64,000 nucleotides of DNA from Isoptericola halalbus (GTDB taxonomy: Bacteria; Actinomycetota; Actinomycetes; Actinomycetales; Cellulomonadaceae): NCBI GenBank assembly GCA_009663185.1, contig VJZX01000006.1, positions 51,303-115,302 of the forward strand. The letters run 5' to 3'. Both the position numbers and the translations under genes were made by a program. The notes beneath the pieces were generated by a model, which made no database searches, was not told the DNA's origin, and saw nothing but the letters and a program-made list of their open reading frames with translations. This document shows positions 42,969 through 52,198 of this stretch, piece by piece; the stretch's first letter is position 1; every line of letters begins with the position of its first letter.

Positions 42969-44527
42969 GCGCCGTCGTCGCGGAGGCAGCGGTCGGACGG
43001 ACGGTCGAGCCGCACGAGCGCCGGCCGGCCCGCCTCGCCGAGCTCTTCCTGCTGGTTCTCGCGCTGGCCGCGGGCATCGGCGCGTTCGCGATGGTCGGAC
43101 GCGCGACGACGGGCGACCTGCCCGAGGGCTTCTGGGTCGCCAGCGGCATGCTCGCGGGCGTGGCGCTCGTCGGGCACGTCGTGCTGCGTATCCGCGCCCC
43201 GTGGGCCGACCAGGTGATCCTGCCCGCCGTCGTGCTGCTCAACGGCCTGGGCCTGGCAACGATCCTGCGCCTGCAGCTCTCGGGCGCGCGGAACATGGTG
43301 GGTGCGGACGCGGCGTCGAACGCGGTCTACTCGCTCCTGGGCGCCTTGGTGGCGTTCGCGCTCCTGTGGTTCCTGGGCGACCACCGCCGGCTGCGCCGCT
43401 TCACCTACACCGCGATGATCGTCGGCCTCGCGCTGGTGTCCCTGCCGCTGATCCCCGGACTCGGGCAGGAGATCAACGGGGCGCGGATCTGGGTCAGCGT
43501 CGCGGGCATGTCGATGCAGCCGGCCGAGTTCGCCAAGATCGCGTTCGCGGTCTTCTTCGCCGGCTATCTGGTGAGCAACCGCGACACGCTAGCCCTGGCC
43601 GGCAAGAAGGTCCTCGGTCTGCAGCTGCCGCGCGTGCGCGACCTCGGCCCGATCCTCATCGTGTGGGCCGCGTCGCTCGGCGTGCTCGTCTTCGAGCGCG
43701 ACCTCGGTACCTCGCTGCTGTTCTTCGGCCTGTTCGTCGCGATGCTGTACCTCGCGACGGAGCGGTCCAGCTGGGTGCTCATCGGCCTGCTCCTGTTCGG
43801 CGTGGGCGCGTTCGCGGCGGCGAACCTGTTCCCGCACGTCAACGCGCGGATGGAGGTGTGGCTGCACCCGTTCGACGCGGAGCTGTACGACAGGGTGGGC
43901 GGCTCGTTCCAGATCGTCCAGGGCCTCTTCGCGCTCGGCGCGGGAGGGCTGTTCGGCACGGGGTGGGGCGAGGGCTACCCCCAGCGGGTCCCGTACGCGT
44001 TCTCCGACTTCATCTACACCTCGATCGGCGAGGAGCTCGGCCTGACCGGGCTGCTCGCGCTCCTGCTCGTCTACCTGCTGATCGTCCAGCGCGGCCTGCG
44101 GACGTCGCTCGCGGTGCGCGACGGGTTCGGCAAGCTGCTCGCCGGCGGCCTCGCGTTCGTCATGGCGCTGCAGGTGTTCGTCGTCGTCGGCGGCATCACG
44201 CGCATCATCCCCCTCACCGGCCTGACCTTGCCCTTCATGGCGCAGGGCGGGTCGTCGCTGCTCGCGAACTGGATCGTCGTCGCCCTCCTGCTGCGCATCT
44301 CGGACAGCGCGCGGCGGCCGTCGGCGCTGCCCGTGCGGGGCCAGGTGGCCCCCGGTGGCGCGACGCACGAGCCGATCGTCGTGGGGTCCGCGGGCACGAC
44401 ACCGGACGGGCGCCCGACAGGGACACCGGCGTCGGGCACCCCCCTGCCGCGACGCACGCCCGTCAACGGCGGGCCGACCGAGATCATCGCCCCGCAGCCC
44501 GAGACCCCGAAGGGAGAGCATTCGTGA
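42965..44527 (+). CDS. rodA: RodA/FtsW-family SEDS glycosyltransferase
   Basis: A 520-residue polytopic membrane protein (about 12 helices) polymerising lipid II into glycan strands together with a class B PBP. SEDS signatures include NGARIWVSVAGMSMQPAEFAKIA, VFERDLGTSLLFFG, GYPQRVPYAFSDFIYTSIGEELG (the functional-loop region) and GLTLPFMAQGGSSL. The C-terminal tail is Pro/Thr-rich, roughly 65 residues, and probably cytoplasmic. ATG 42965 overlaps pstP as ATGA. RodA is chosen over FtsW because of its partner PbpA and the operon order. Confidence 0.93.
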   Translation: MSAVVAEAAVGRTVEPHERRPARLAELFLLVLALAAGIGAFAMVGRATTGDLPEGFWVASGMLAGVALVGHVVLRIRAPWADQVILPAVVLLNGLGLATILRLQLSGARNMVGADAASNAVYSLLGALVAFALLWFLGDHRRLRRFTYTAMIVGLALVSLPLIPGLGQEINGARIWVSVAGMSMQPAEFAKIAFAVFFAGYLVSNRDTLALAGKKVLGLQLPRVRDLGPILIVWAASLGVLVFERDLGTSLLFFGLFVAMLYLATERSSWVLIGLLLFGVGAFAAANLFPHVNARMEVWLHPFDAELYDRVGGSFQIVQGLFALGAGGLFGTGWGEGYPQRVPYAFSDFIYTSIGEELGLTGLLALLLVYLLIVQRGLRTSLAVRDGFGKLLAGGLAFVMALQVFVVVGGITRIIPLTGLTLPFMAQGGSSLLANWIVVALLLRISDSARRPSALPVRGQVAPGGATHEPIVVGSAGTTPDGRPTGTPASGTPLPRRTPVNGGPTEIIAPQPETPKGEHS

Positions 44528-45981
44528 ACACGACCCTGCGCCGGCTGGCCAGCGTCGTCATGGTCATGTTCGTGGCGCTCATGGTCTCGACCACGTGGAT
44601 CCAGTTCTTCCAGTCCTCCGAGCTGAACGACGACAACCGCAACGTCCGCAAGATCTACGCCCAGTACGGGACCCCGCGCGGGCCGATCGTCGTCGGTGGC
44701 GAGGCGATCGCGCAGTCGACGCCTGTCGACGACGAGTTCGGCTACCAGCGCGAGTACATCTCCGGACCGCTCTACGCGCCCCTGACCGGGTACTTCTCGC
44801 TGGTCAGCGGCACCTCCAAGATCGAGGACACCGAGAACGACTTTCTCAACGGCCAGGCCGACGCCCTGTGGGTCGACCGGCTGCAGAACCTGTTCACCGG
44901 CGCGGACCCGCAGGGCTCGTCGGTCGAGCTGACGATCGACCCCGAGGCCCAGCAGGCGGCGTGGGACGCACTCGGTGACCAGCAGGGCGCCGTCGTCGCG
45001 ATCGAGCCGGCGACCGGGCGCATCCTCGCGATGGTGACCAAGCCGTCGTTCGACCCCAACCGGCTCGCGACGCACGACACCCAGGCCGCGAACGACCGCT
45101 ACGAGGACCTGCTCAACGACGAGCACGACCCGCTGCACAGCCGGGCGACCAACACGCTCTACCCGCCGGGCTCGACGTTCAAGCTGGTCACGGCGGCGGC
45201 CGCGATCGAGAGTGGCGAGTTCGACTCGGGCACGGTCATCGACGCCCCCGTGACGTACACACCGCCCGGCACGACCCGCTCCATCCCGAACTACGGCGGC
45301 ACGGCGTGCGCGGCCGGGAACGAGCAGACGCTCGCCGAGGCGCTGCGGATCTCCTGCAACACCGCGTTCGCGAAGCTCGGTGTCGAGCTCGGGGCAGAGA
45401 CCCTGCGCGAGCAGGCGGACAAGTTCGGCTTCAACGGTGCGGTCGACGTGCCGTTCTCGACCGCGACGAGCGTCTATCCCGAGCCGCCGTTCGACGACGC
45501 GTTCGTCGCGACGTCGGCGATCGGCCAGTGGGACGTGGTGGCCACGCCGCTGCAGGTCGCGATGCTCTCCGCGGCGATCGCGAACGACGGCGAGCTCATG
45601 GCCCCGTTCTCGGTCGAGACGATCCGCGACGCCGAGCTCGAGGTCGTGCAGCAGAGCTCGCCGCGCCGGCTGAGCCAGGCGGTCTCGGCCTCGACGGCGG
45701 ACCAGCTCACGGACATGATGGTCGGCGTCGTCGAGAGCGGGTCGGGCACGGCTGCCCAGATCTCGGGCGTGACCGTGGCGGGCAAGACGGGCACCGCGCA
45801 GCACGGCGACGGCTCCCAGCCGCCGCATGCCTGGTTCACCGCGTTCGCGCCGGCCGACGACCCGCAGGTCGCGGTCGCCGTCGTGGTCGAGAACGGCGGC
45901 TCCCAGGGCTCGGAGGCCACCGGCGGCCGGGTCGCGGCGCCCATCGCACGCGCCGTCATCGAGGCGGTGCTGAACGGATGA
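44524..45981 (+). CDS. pbpA: PbpA, class B penicillin-binding protein
   Basis: A 485-residue class B transpeptidase that crosslinks peptidoglycan. A membrane helix at about residues 8-28 anchors it. The catalytic motifs are intact: SxxK in YPPGSTFKLVTA (Ser about 217), SxN in ISCNTAF (about 278) and KTGT in AGKTGTAQ (about 421). A short N-terminal dimerisation module precedes the transpeptidase domain. GTG 44524 overlaps the rodA stop as GTGA. PbpA is the RodA partner in elongation or late division in actinobacteria. Confidence 0.95.
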   Translation: MNTTLRRLASVVMVMFVALMVSTTWIQFFQSSELNDDNRNVRKIYAQYGTPRGPIVVGGEAIAQSTPVDDEFGYQREYISGPLYAPLTGYFSLVSGTSKIEDTENDFLNGQADALWVDRLQNLFTGADPQGSSVELTIDPEAQQAAWDALGDQQGAVVAIEPATGRILAMVTKPSFDPNRLATHDTQAANDRYEDLLNDEHDPLHSRATNTLYPPGSTFKLVTAAAAIESGEFDSGTVIDAPVTYTPPGTTRSIPNYGGTACAAGNEQTLAEALRISCNTAFAKLGVELGAETLREQADKFGFNGAVDVPFSTATSVYPEPPFDDAFVATSAIGQWDVVATPLQVAMLSAAIANDGELMAPFSVETIRDAELEVVQQSSPRRLSQAVSASTADQLTDMMVGVVESGSGTAAQISGVTVAGKTGTAQHGDGSQPPHAWFTAFAPADDPQVAVAVVVENGGSQGSEATGGRVAAPIARAVIEAVLNG

Positions 45982-47495
45982 GACCCAACGCAGGGCTCGC
46001 CCTGGGCGACCGTTACCGGCTGACCCGCCGGATCGCCATCGGCGGCATGGGCGAGGTGTGGGTCGCGGACGACACCTACCTCGGCCGCGACGTCGCGGTG
46101 AAGGTGCTGCGCGAGGAGTACACCGGCAACGAGGACTTCCTGCGCCGGCTGCGGACCGAGGCGCGCAACAGCGCCGCCCTGTCGCACCCGAACATCGCGC
46201 AGATGTACGACTACGGCGAGCAGGACGGCACGGGCTACCTCGTCATGGAGCTCGTTCTCGGCGAGCCGCTCGCGGACCTGCTCGAGCGCGAGCCTGTCAT
46301 CGCGCCGCGCAAGCTGCTGCCGATCCTGTCCGCGAGCGCCCGCGGCCTGCACCACGCTCACCTCGCGAAGGTGGTGCACCGCGACGTCAAGCCCGGCAAC
46401 ATCCTGCTCGAGCACCCCACTCAGGGCGGTGGAGCGCCGCGCGGTGTGAAGATCACCGACTTCGGCGTGTCGCTGGCGGCGAACCAGGCTCCCATGACGG
46501 CCACGGGGATGGTCATGGGCACCGCGCAGTACCTCTCGCCCGAGCAGGCGGTAGGGCAGCCGGCGACGGCGGCTTCGGACGTCTACGCCCTGGGGATCGT
46601 CGCGTACGAGGCGACGGCGGGCCGGCGCCCGTTCACCGGCGCGACGCCCGTCGACATCGCCGTCGCGCACGTCAACAACCCGGTGCCGCCGCTGCCCTCG
46701 AGCGTGCACCCCGGGCTCGCCGACCTCATCGTGCGCATGCTCGAGAAGGAGCCCGCCCGGCGTCCGGCGTCTGCGGCCGCCCTCGCGGACGAGCTCGACT
46801 CGCTCGCGCACGAGATCGCGATCGACCCGCTGGGTGCGCGGTCGCGCTCGGCGCGCCGGGCACAGGCCGCCGGGCGTCCGGCCCGCCGCGTCGCCACGCC
46901 CCCGGGTCCGCGGCACGCGCCCGGCCCCGTGCACACGCCGTCCGCGCCCATGGGCGTCTCAGCTCCTGTGAAGACCCCGCCCGAGCCCACCCCGCGCAGC
47001 GTTCCCGACGACGCCACCCCGGTGGAGGGTGCTGCCCCCTCGTACGCGACGCGGCGCGAGGCGCGGGCGGCGCAGGGGGACGCACGACGGCCGGCACCGA
47101 TCCATCGCCCGGAGCCGGCGCGCCGCCCAGAGCCGACGCTCCGCCCGGAACCGACACGGCGGCCCGAGCCGTCGCCGCGGGCGGAGCCACCGGCACGGAC
47201 CGCCCGGCCCACGCCAGCGGAGCCGGCCGCCTCCGGGCGCACGTCGACGACGACGGGACACCGGCTGGGTCCGCTCGGGCGGTTCTCCTGGCCGCTCATC
47301 GCACTCCTCGGGCTGCTCGTGGTGCTCCTCGTGGCCACGCTCGTCAGCAGAGGCGGGCCGGAGGACGGCGCAGCAGGCGCCACGCCGCCCTCCAGCCCCT
47401 ACGCTGTGCTCGCGATGGCAGGGCCTGACTCTGGGATGATGCTCCAAGACACGCCGCGCGCTGGGCGCGCGGCCACTATCGAGAAGGACGACTGA
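45978..47495 (+). CDS. pknA: PknA, membrane Ser/Thr protein kinase
   Basis: A 505-residue Hanks-type kinase. The kinase domain, about residues 10-275, has glycine loop IAIGGMGEVW, the ATP lysine in VAVKVL (about 40), HRDVKPGN (about 134), DFGVSLA and the APE-like YLSPEQA. A long Pro/Arg-rich juxtamembrane linker contains repeated RPEP units. One membrane helix (about 436-457) is followed by only about 48 external residues without PASTA, as usual for PknA. It phosphorylates FHA proteins and cell-shape factors. ATG 45978 overlaps pbpA as ATGA. Confidence 0.95.
   Translation: MRPNAGLALGDRYRLTRRIAIGGMGEVWVADDTYLGRDVAVKVLREEYTGNEDFLRRLRTEARNSAALSHPNIAQMYDYGEQDGTGYLVMELVLGEPLADLLEREPVIAPRKLLPILSASARGLHHAHLAKVVHRDVKPGNILLEHPTQGGGAPRGVKITDFGVSLAANQAPMTATGMVMGTAQYLSPEQAVGQPATAASDVYALGIVAYEATAGRRPFTGATPVDIAVAHVNNPVPPLPSSVHPGLADLIVRMLEKEPARRPASAAALADELDSLAHEIAIDPLGARSRSARRAQAAGRPARRVATPPGPRHAPGPVHTPSAPMGVSAPVKTPPEPTPRSVPDDATPVEGAAPSYATRREARAAQGDARRPAPIHRPEPARRPEPTLRPEPTRRPEPSPRAEPPARTARPTPAEPAASGRTSTTTGHRLGPLGRFSWPLIALLGLLVVLLVATLVSRGGPEDGAAGATPPSSPYAVLAMAGPDSGMMLQDTPRAGRAATIEKDD
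47453..47473 (+). other. GC-rich hairpin at the pknA-pknB junction
   Basis: GCCGCGCG and CGCGCGGC (47453-47460, 47466-47473) form a perfect stem around CTGGG, 23 bases before the pknB start and inside the 3' end of pknA. It might tune pknB translation or slow read-through. Confidence 0.35.
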
Positions 47496-49547
47496 GTGGT
47501 GGACAACACGCCCCGGGTTCTCGCCGGCCGGTACGAGGTCGGTGAGCTCATCGGCCGCGGCGGCATGGCCGAGGTGCACATCGGTCACGACTCGCGTCTC
47601 GGTCGCACCGTCGCGATCAAGGTGCTCCGCTCGGACCTGGCCCGAGACCCGTCGTTCCTCGCCCGCTTCCGCCGTGAGGCGCAGTCCGCCGCCGCTCTCA
47701 ACCACCCGGCGATCGTCGCCGTCTACGACACGGGCGAGGACGTCCACACCGACTCCAACGGTGCGTCCGTCCACGTGCCGTTCATCGTCATGGAGTACGT
47801 CGAGGGCCACACCGTCCGCGACATCCTCTCCGACGGCGCCGCCGTACCGATCGAGGAGGCCATCGAGCTCACCGTCGGGGTGCTGAGCGCGCTCGAGTAC
47901 TCGCACCACGCGGGCATCGTGCACCGTGACATCAAGCCCGCCAACGTCATGATCACGCCCACGGGCGCGGTCAAGGTGATGGACTTCGGCATCGCGCGCG
48001 CCGTGGCCGACTCGGCGGCGACGATGACCCAGACGCACGCCGTGATCGGCACCGCTCAGTACCTGTCGCCCGAGCAGGCGCGGGGCGAGCAGGTCGACGC
48101 GCGCAGCGACCTGTACTCCACGGGCTGCCTGCTGTTCGAGCTCCTCACGGGCCGCCCGCCGTTCGTGGGCGACTCGCCCGTCGCGGTCGCGTACCAGCAC
48201 GTGGGGCAGGCGCCGCAGCGTCCGAGCGAGCTCGCGTCCGACGTTCCCGAGGTGCTCGACCGCATCACGCTCAAGGCCCTCACGAAGGACCGAGACGCCC
48301 GGTACTCGACGGCCGCGGAGTTCCGCTCGGACCTCGAGGCCGCCGCGCGCGGCGGGAACATCACCGCGCCGATGATCGGCGCCGCTGCCGCCGGGGCCGC
48401 CGCAGGCTACGGTGCGACCCAGGTCCTGGGCGCCACGCCGGGCGGCACGCAGGTCATGGCGCCGCAGAACCCCGGGGGCCAGTGGGGCACCACGGGCGTG
48501 CAGCCGTCCGCGGCCTCCCCGCCGCGGGAGCCCGAGCCGGAGGAGGAGCGCAACCGCAAGGGCCTCATGTGGACGCTCATCGCCGTCGGCGCCCTCGCGC
48601 TGGCCGCGATCATCGCGTTCATGCTGCTGCGCCCGGACGCACAACAGCTCGTCGAGGTGCCGACGCTCCCCGCGACCGTGTCGCCCGCCGAGGCGCAGGA
48701 GCGGATCGAGGACGCCGGGTTCGTGTACGTCCAGCGCGAGGACACCGACTCGACCGAGCCCGAGGGCACGTTCACGCGCCAGGACCCGGCGGGCGGGGAG
48801 ATGGCGGCCGAGGGCTCCCAGGTGCAGGTGTGGTTCTCCACGGGGCCCGACACGTTCGCTGTCCCGGACGTCTCCGGCATGTCGATCGACGACGCCCGCG
48901 ACAGGCTGGAGGAGGAGGGGCTGGTCGTCGGCGAGGTCACCGAGCGGACCCACGCGACCGTCGAGAAGGACCACGTCATCCGCACCAACCCTCAGGCCGG
49001 CCAGGCCGTCCAGGAGGGCGGCACGGTCGACATCATCATCTCGAACGGCCAGGTGGAGCTACCCGACCTCACCGGTCAGAGTGAGGACGCGGCCAAGGAC
49101 ACGCTGCGCAAGCTCGGGCTCAGCTGGGGGACCCACTCGGTCGAGACCGGTGACGCCGAGCCGGGCACCGTCGTCGAGCAGAGCCCCGAGCCTGGACCGG
49201 TAACACAGGGCAGCGAGGTCGACCTGGGCATTGCGACCGAGCCCGAGCCCGACATGGTCCAGGTGCCCAACGTCGTGGGCATGGATGCCGCCACCGCCGA
49301 GGAGACGCTCTACGGCTCGAACCTCAACCCCCGCCCCCGCACCGAGTCGTCGGACGAGGTGTGCCCCGGCTTCGTGATCAGCCAGGACCCGCCCGCCGGG
49401 AGCGAGGTCGAGGTCGGAACCGATGTCACCTATGTGGTCTCGCTCGGCCCAGGCGTGAACTGCGAGAGCACTGACGACGGCAGCGGCGGCGAGGGTGGCG
49501 ACGGCACCGAGGACGGCAGCGGCGACTTCTTCGGCGACGTCGGCTGA
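47496..49547 (+). CDS. pknB: PknB, Ser/Thr protein kinase with four PASTA domains
   Basis: A 683-residue receptor kinase. The kinase domain, about residues 12-280, has IGRGGMAEVHIG, VAIKVL (Lys about 40), HRDIKPANV, DFGIARA and YLSPEQARGE. A linker leads to one membrane helix at about 356-377. Four external PASTA domains follow, at about 385-448, 450-516, 518-584 and 586-650 (VPTLP, VPDVSGM, LPDLTGQ, VPNVVGM). PASTA binds muropeptides or lipid II, linking wall status to division. The C-terminus is a Gly/Asp/Glu-rich tail. GTG 47496 directly follows the pknA stop. Last gene of the operon. Confidence 0.96.
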   Translation: MVDNTPRVLAGRYEVGELIGRGGMAEVHIGHDSRLGRTVAIKVLRSDLARDPSFLARFRREAQSAAALNHPAIVAVYDTGEDVHTDSNGASVHVPFIVMEYVEGHTVRDILSDGAAVPIEEAIELTVGVLSALEYSHHAGIVHRDIKPANVMITPTGAVKVMDFGIARAVADSAATMTQTHAVIGTAQYLSPEQARGEQVDARSDLYSTGCLLFELLTGRPPFVGDSPVAVAYQHVGQAPQRPSELASDVPEVLDRITLKALTKDRDARYSTAAEFRSDLEAAARGGNITAPMIGAAAAGAAAGYGATQVLGATPGGTQVMAPQNPGGQWGTTGVQPSAASPPREPEPEEERNRKGLMWTLIAVGALALAAIIAFMLLRPDAQQLVEVPTLPATVSPAEAQERIEDAGFVYVQREDTDSTEPEGTFTRQDPAGGEMAAEGSQVQVWFSTGPDTFAVPDVSGMSIDDARDRLEEEGLVVGEVTERTHATVEKDHVIRTNPQAGQAVQEGGTVDIIISNGQVELPDLTGQSEDAAKDTLRKLGLSWGTHSVETGDAEPGTVVEQSPEPGPVTQGSEVDLGIATEPEPDMVQVPNVVGMDAATAEETLYGSNLNPRPRTESSDEVCPGFVISQDPPAGSEVEVGTDVTYVVSLGPGVNCESTDDGSGGEGGDGTEDGSGDFFGDVG

Positions 49548-49562
49548 CCCGAGCTGACCCGC

Positions 49563-49604
49563 GGTGGCGCGTCTCGCGCCACCTCTCGCCGACCCGCGCT
49601 ACTC
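49563..49604. repeat. intergenic repeat, copy 3, with terminator hairpin
   Basis: GGTGGCGCG (49563-49571) pairs perfectly with CGCGCCACC (49575-49583). A related CGCGCTAC lies exactly 20 bases after the return arm (49595-49602). It sits between convergent pknB and the GATase gene, so the first hairpin is a likely bidirectional terminator. Confidence 0.6.
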
Positions 49605-49629
49605 GGCCCGGAACGCGCTCCGTCGCGGC

Positions 49630-50337
49630 TCAGGACGTGTGCACGAGCGGGGCCATGCCGTGCGAGCGCACGACGGCGCCGTCGTCGCCGCACACCTCGA
49701 GCCAGTTCGCGAGCAGCCGGTGCCCGCCCTCGGTCAGCACGGACTCGGGGTGGAACTGCACCCCGTGCAGCGGCAGCTCGCGGTGCTGCAGCCCCATGAC
49801 GACGCCGCTTGCGGTCTCGCCGGTGACGACGAGCTCGTCGGGAACGGTCTCGGGCAGGACGGCCAGCGAGTGATAGCGGGTCGCGGTGAAGGGCGAGGCG
49901 AGCCCAGAGAGGACCCCTGCGCCGTCGTGCTCCACGAGGCTCGTCTTGCCGTGCATGAGCTCGGGCGCGTGGGCCACGGTCGCCCCGTACACCTCGGCGA
50001 GGGCCTGGTGGCCGAGGCACACGCCCAGCATCGGGGTGCGCGAGCGCGCGCACGCGCGGATGACGTCCTCGGACGCGCCGGCCTCCTTGGGCGTGCCCGG
50101 CCCGGGCGACACGAGCACGCCGTCGAACACCGCGCCGTCGGCGTCGTGGAAGACACCGTTCTCGTCGGGCTCGGGCACGGCGTCGTTGCGCACGACGACG
50201 GTCCGCGCCCCGAGCTGGTCGAGGTAGCCGACGATCGTGTAGACGAACGAGTCGTAGTTGTCGACGACGAGGATCCGCGGCCCGGCGGGAACGGGCACGT
50301 CGGTCGAACCTGCGGCGGTTGCGGGGGTGGTGCTCAT
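49630..50337 (-). CDS. class I glutamine amidotransferase, anthranilate/aminodeoxychorismate synthase component II
   Basis: A 235-residue GATase subunit that supplies ammonia from glutamine to a chorismate-using partner. The triad is complete: C107 in GVCLGHQ, H196 and E198 in GVQFHPES. The N-terminal VVDNYDSFVYT and SPGPGTPKEAG are typical of TrpG/PabA. In mycobacteria the equivalent gene next to pknB is called trpG; whether it serves tryptophan or folate synthesis is not decided by sequence. No partner gene is adjacent. ATG 50337. It ends convergent with pknB. Confidence 0.92.
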   Translation of the reverse strand: MSTTPATAAGSTDVPVPAGPRILVVDNYDSFVYTIVGYLDQLGARTVVVRNDAVPEPDENGVFHDADGAVFDGVLVSPGPGTPKEAGASEDVIRACARSRTPMLGVCLGHQALAEVYGATVAHAPELMHGKTSLVEHDGAGVLSGLASPFTATRYHSLAVLPETVPDELVVTGETASGVVMGLQHRELPLHGVQFHPESVLTEGGHRLLANWLEVCGDDGAVVRSHGMAPLVHTS

Positions 50338-50343
50338 GGTGCT

Positions 50344-50502
50344 TCAGACCTCGACGGTGTTCTCGTTCAGCGGGACATACTCGGAGACCCAGGGGAAGAC
50401 CCACTCGAAGCAGGCGAGCACGATGGCGGCCGCCAGGAGCAGGAGAACCAGCACCCTGAACCAGGCCGGGCCGGGCAGCGTGCGCCAGATCAGGCCGTAC
50501 AT
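50344..50502 (-). CDS. 52-residue membrane peptide linked to sortase E
   Basis: A small protein (MYGLIWRTLPGPAWF start) with one strong membrane helix (VLVLLLLAAAIVLACFEWVF) and an acidic end, LNENTVEV. The start codon shares one base with the sortase stop (TGATG), so it is translationally coupled. I recognise it as the conserved small gene that follows class E sortase near crgA in Micrococcales; the function is unknown. Confidence 0.75.
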   Translation of the reverse strand: MYGLIWRTLPGPAWFRVLVLLLLAAAIVLACFEWVFPWVSEYVPLNENTVEV

Positions 50503-51314
50503 CAGTCTCTCCCGACCTTGACGCCCGCGTCGACCAGCTCCGCCGGCACGCCCTCGCTGACCGGCGCCCAGTAGTCGAGCACACCGTGCACGATGTAGCG
50601 CTGCGCGGCCGAGTACATCGGGTGGCAGGCGGTCATGGTCATGTAGCGCTCCGTGAGCTTGGGCAGGGTCTCGCCGGGCTTGACGCCTGGCACGGCCGAG
50701 ATGACCTCGACCTGCCACGGCCAGACGATCTCCCAGTCCGTCACCCGGTACACGTACCACGTGTCCTCGGTGCGCACCACGAGCGGATCGCCCTCCTTGA
50801 GATCGGCGACCTCGTGGTACGGCTTGCCGTAGGTGGTCCGGTGGCCGGCGGTGGCGAAGTTGCCGAGCTCGCCCGGCATGGCCGTGCCGGGGTAGTGGCC
50901 GATCCCGAGCCGGTCGAGCACCGTCGCCTTGTCCACGCCCTGGGCGATCGGCGAGACGTAGTTCTTTCCGAAGCGCGGCACGTACAGCTCGGCGAAGACC
51001 GTCGTGTCGGTGGGCTCTTCCATGACGGGAGGCTTGCCCTCGCGCCGGGTCGCGACGGCGGGTCCGCTGTTCTCGTCGTCGCCCGGTGGGACCTCGGGCC
51101 CGGGATCGGGCCACTCGAGGCTCGCGAGGATCTGGGCGTGCTCGCGCCCCGCCTGGACGTCGGTCCACCACAGCTGCCAGACGACGAACAGCCCCAGCAG
51201 CACGCCGGCCGTGATGAGGAGCTCGCCGATCACACCGACGATCCCGCTCACGATGCCGCGGCGGGGCCGGCTCCGGTACACCCCGTGACGGGGCGGCACG
51301 GTCACGCTGCTCAT
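50502..51314 (-). CDS. class E sortase
   Basis: A 270-residue membrane transpeptidase that attaches surface proteins to peptidoglycan. The N-terminal helix is at about residues 22-48. The catalytic histidine is H158 in FATAGHRTTYG, the nucleophile C230 in MTMTACHP and the arginine R239 in AAQRY, giving the intact His-Cys-Arg set. The MTMTAC form differs slightly from the TLTTC of other classes, fitting class E, which in high-GC actinobacteria recognises LAXTG-type signals. ATG 51314 overlaps the DUF881 stop as ATGA. No substrate with a sorting signal was found in the window. Confidence 0.92.
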   Translation of the reverse strand: MSSVTVPPRHGVYRSRPRRGIVSGIVGVIGELLITAGVLLGLFVVWQLWWTDVQAGREHAQILASLEWPDPGPEVPPGDDENSGPAVATRREGKPPVMEEPTDTTVFAELYVPRFGKNYVSPIAQGVDKATVLDRLGIGHYPGTAMPGELGNFATAGHRTTYGKPYHEVADLKEGDPLVVRTEDTWYVYRVTDWEIVWPWQVEVISAVPGVKPGETLPKLTERYMTMTACHPMYSAAQRYIVHGVLDYWAPVSEGVPAELVDAGVKVGRD

Positions 51315-52042
51315 GAGAACACGTCCGTACCCTGCGGCACCTGCGCGTACCGGAGCTTCGTCGTGCCCGTGTAGGGAGGCAGCTCGAGCTCGTCCGCGGC
51401 GTTGACAGACCAGCCGAGCGCGACCCAGTCGACGTACTGCTTGTACGTGGCGACGCCGGACGAGGCGTCGAGCGCGGCGCGCAGCGCCGTCGGGTCGCCG
51501 ACCGCCTCGATCACGTACGGGGGCGAGAACACCTTGCCGTGCAGCAGCAGGATGTTGCCGGAGCAGCGGAACGCGGACGTCGACGTCACCCGCTCGCCCT
51601 GGAGCGTCATGGCCTCGGCCCCGCCCGACCACAGGGCGTTGATGACGTGCTCCATGTCCTGCTGGTGGACCACGAGGTCGTCGGGGCGCACTCCCGGGAT
51701 CGAGGCGCTCGACGCCGGCGCGTCGTCGAGAGAGACCCTGACGCCCGGCCCGGACACCGCCCGGGAGCCCGAGACGACGGACTCGCGCGCTGCGAGGTCG
51801 GCGGCACGAGCGGGAAGGTTGACGGCCGCGGCGTCGCTCAGACGGGCCACCTCGGCCTCGAGCGCGTCGACCCGCTCGGACAGGCGCTCGACGCGCTCCG
51901 ACTCGGCGCGCACGAGCTGCGCGAGGTCCTCGGGCTGCCGGCCGCCGGGCCGGTCGGCGAGCTGAGCGCTGACGGAGAACAGCAGACCCGCCGCGGCGAG
52001 CACCGAGGCGACGACGAGGGTCGAGCGGAGACGTGCGTCCAC
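51311..52042 (-). CDS. DUF881 domain protein, membrane-anchored
   Basis: A 243-residue protein with an N-terminal membrane helix (LVVASVLAAAGLLFSVSA), a coiled-coil segment at about 40-75 (RAESERVERLSERVDALEAE) and a DUF881 domain to the end. Its signatures are GPGVRVSLDDAP, LVVHQQDMEHVINALWSGGA and SPPYVIEAVGD. The coiled coil followed by this domain resembles division-associated proteins; the mycobacterial equivalent is Rv0012. GTG 52042 follows GGGAGG. First gene of DUF881-sortase E-small peptide, divergent from crgA. Confidence 0.9.
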   Translation of the reverse strand: MDARLRSTLVVASVLAAAGLLFSVSAQLADRPGGRQPEDLAQLVRAESERVERLSERVDALEAEVARLSDAAAVNLPARAADLAARESVVSGSRAVSGPGVRVSLDDAPASSASIPGVRPDDLVVHQQDMEHVINALWSGGAEAMTLQGERVTSTSAFRCSGNILLLHGKVFSPPYVIEAVGDPTALRAALDASSGVATYKQYVDWVALGWSVNAADELELPPYTGTTKLRYAQVPQGTDVFS

Positions 52043-52198
52043 TGCTCACCTCCCGTGCCGGCGTGGGCCGCTCCTGCATCCAGGGAACGACCGGTTCTCG
52101 GGTAGGCGTTCCCGACCACTACGCTAGACGAGGAAGTACCATCGACGCGCCGTGGTCCACACCGCCGTCGCTGAATCTCGCTGACAGGAGCCCGTCTC

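Noticed and set aside
42607-44523. Upstream frame that appears to extend PbpA by about 640 codons through rodA
   Set aside because: It is the alternate frame of pstP and rodA; PbpA's own membrane anchor starts right at GTG 44524.
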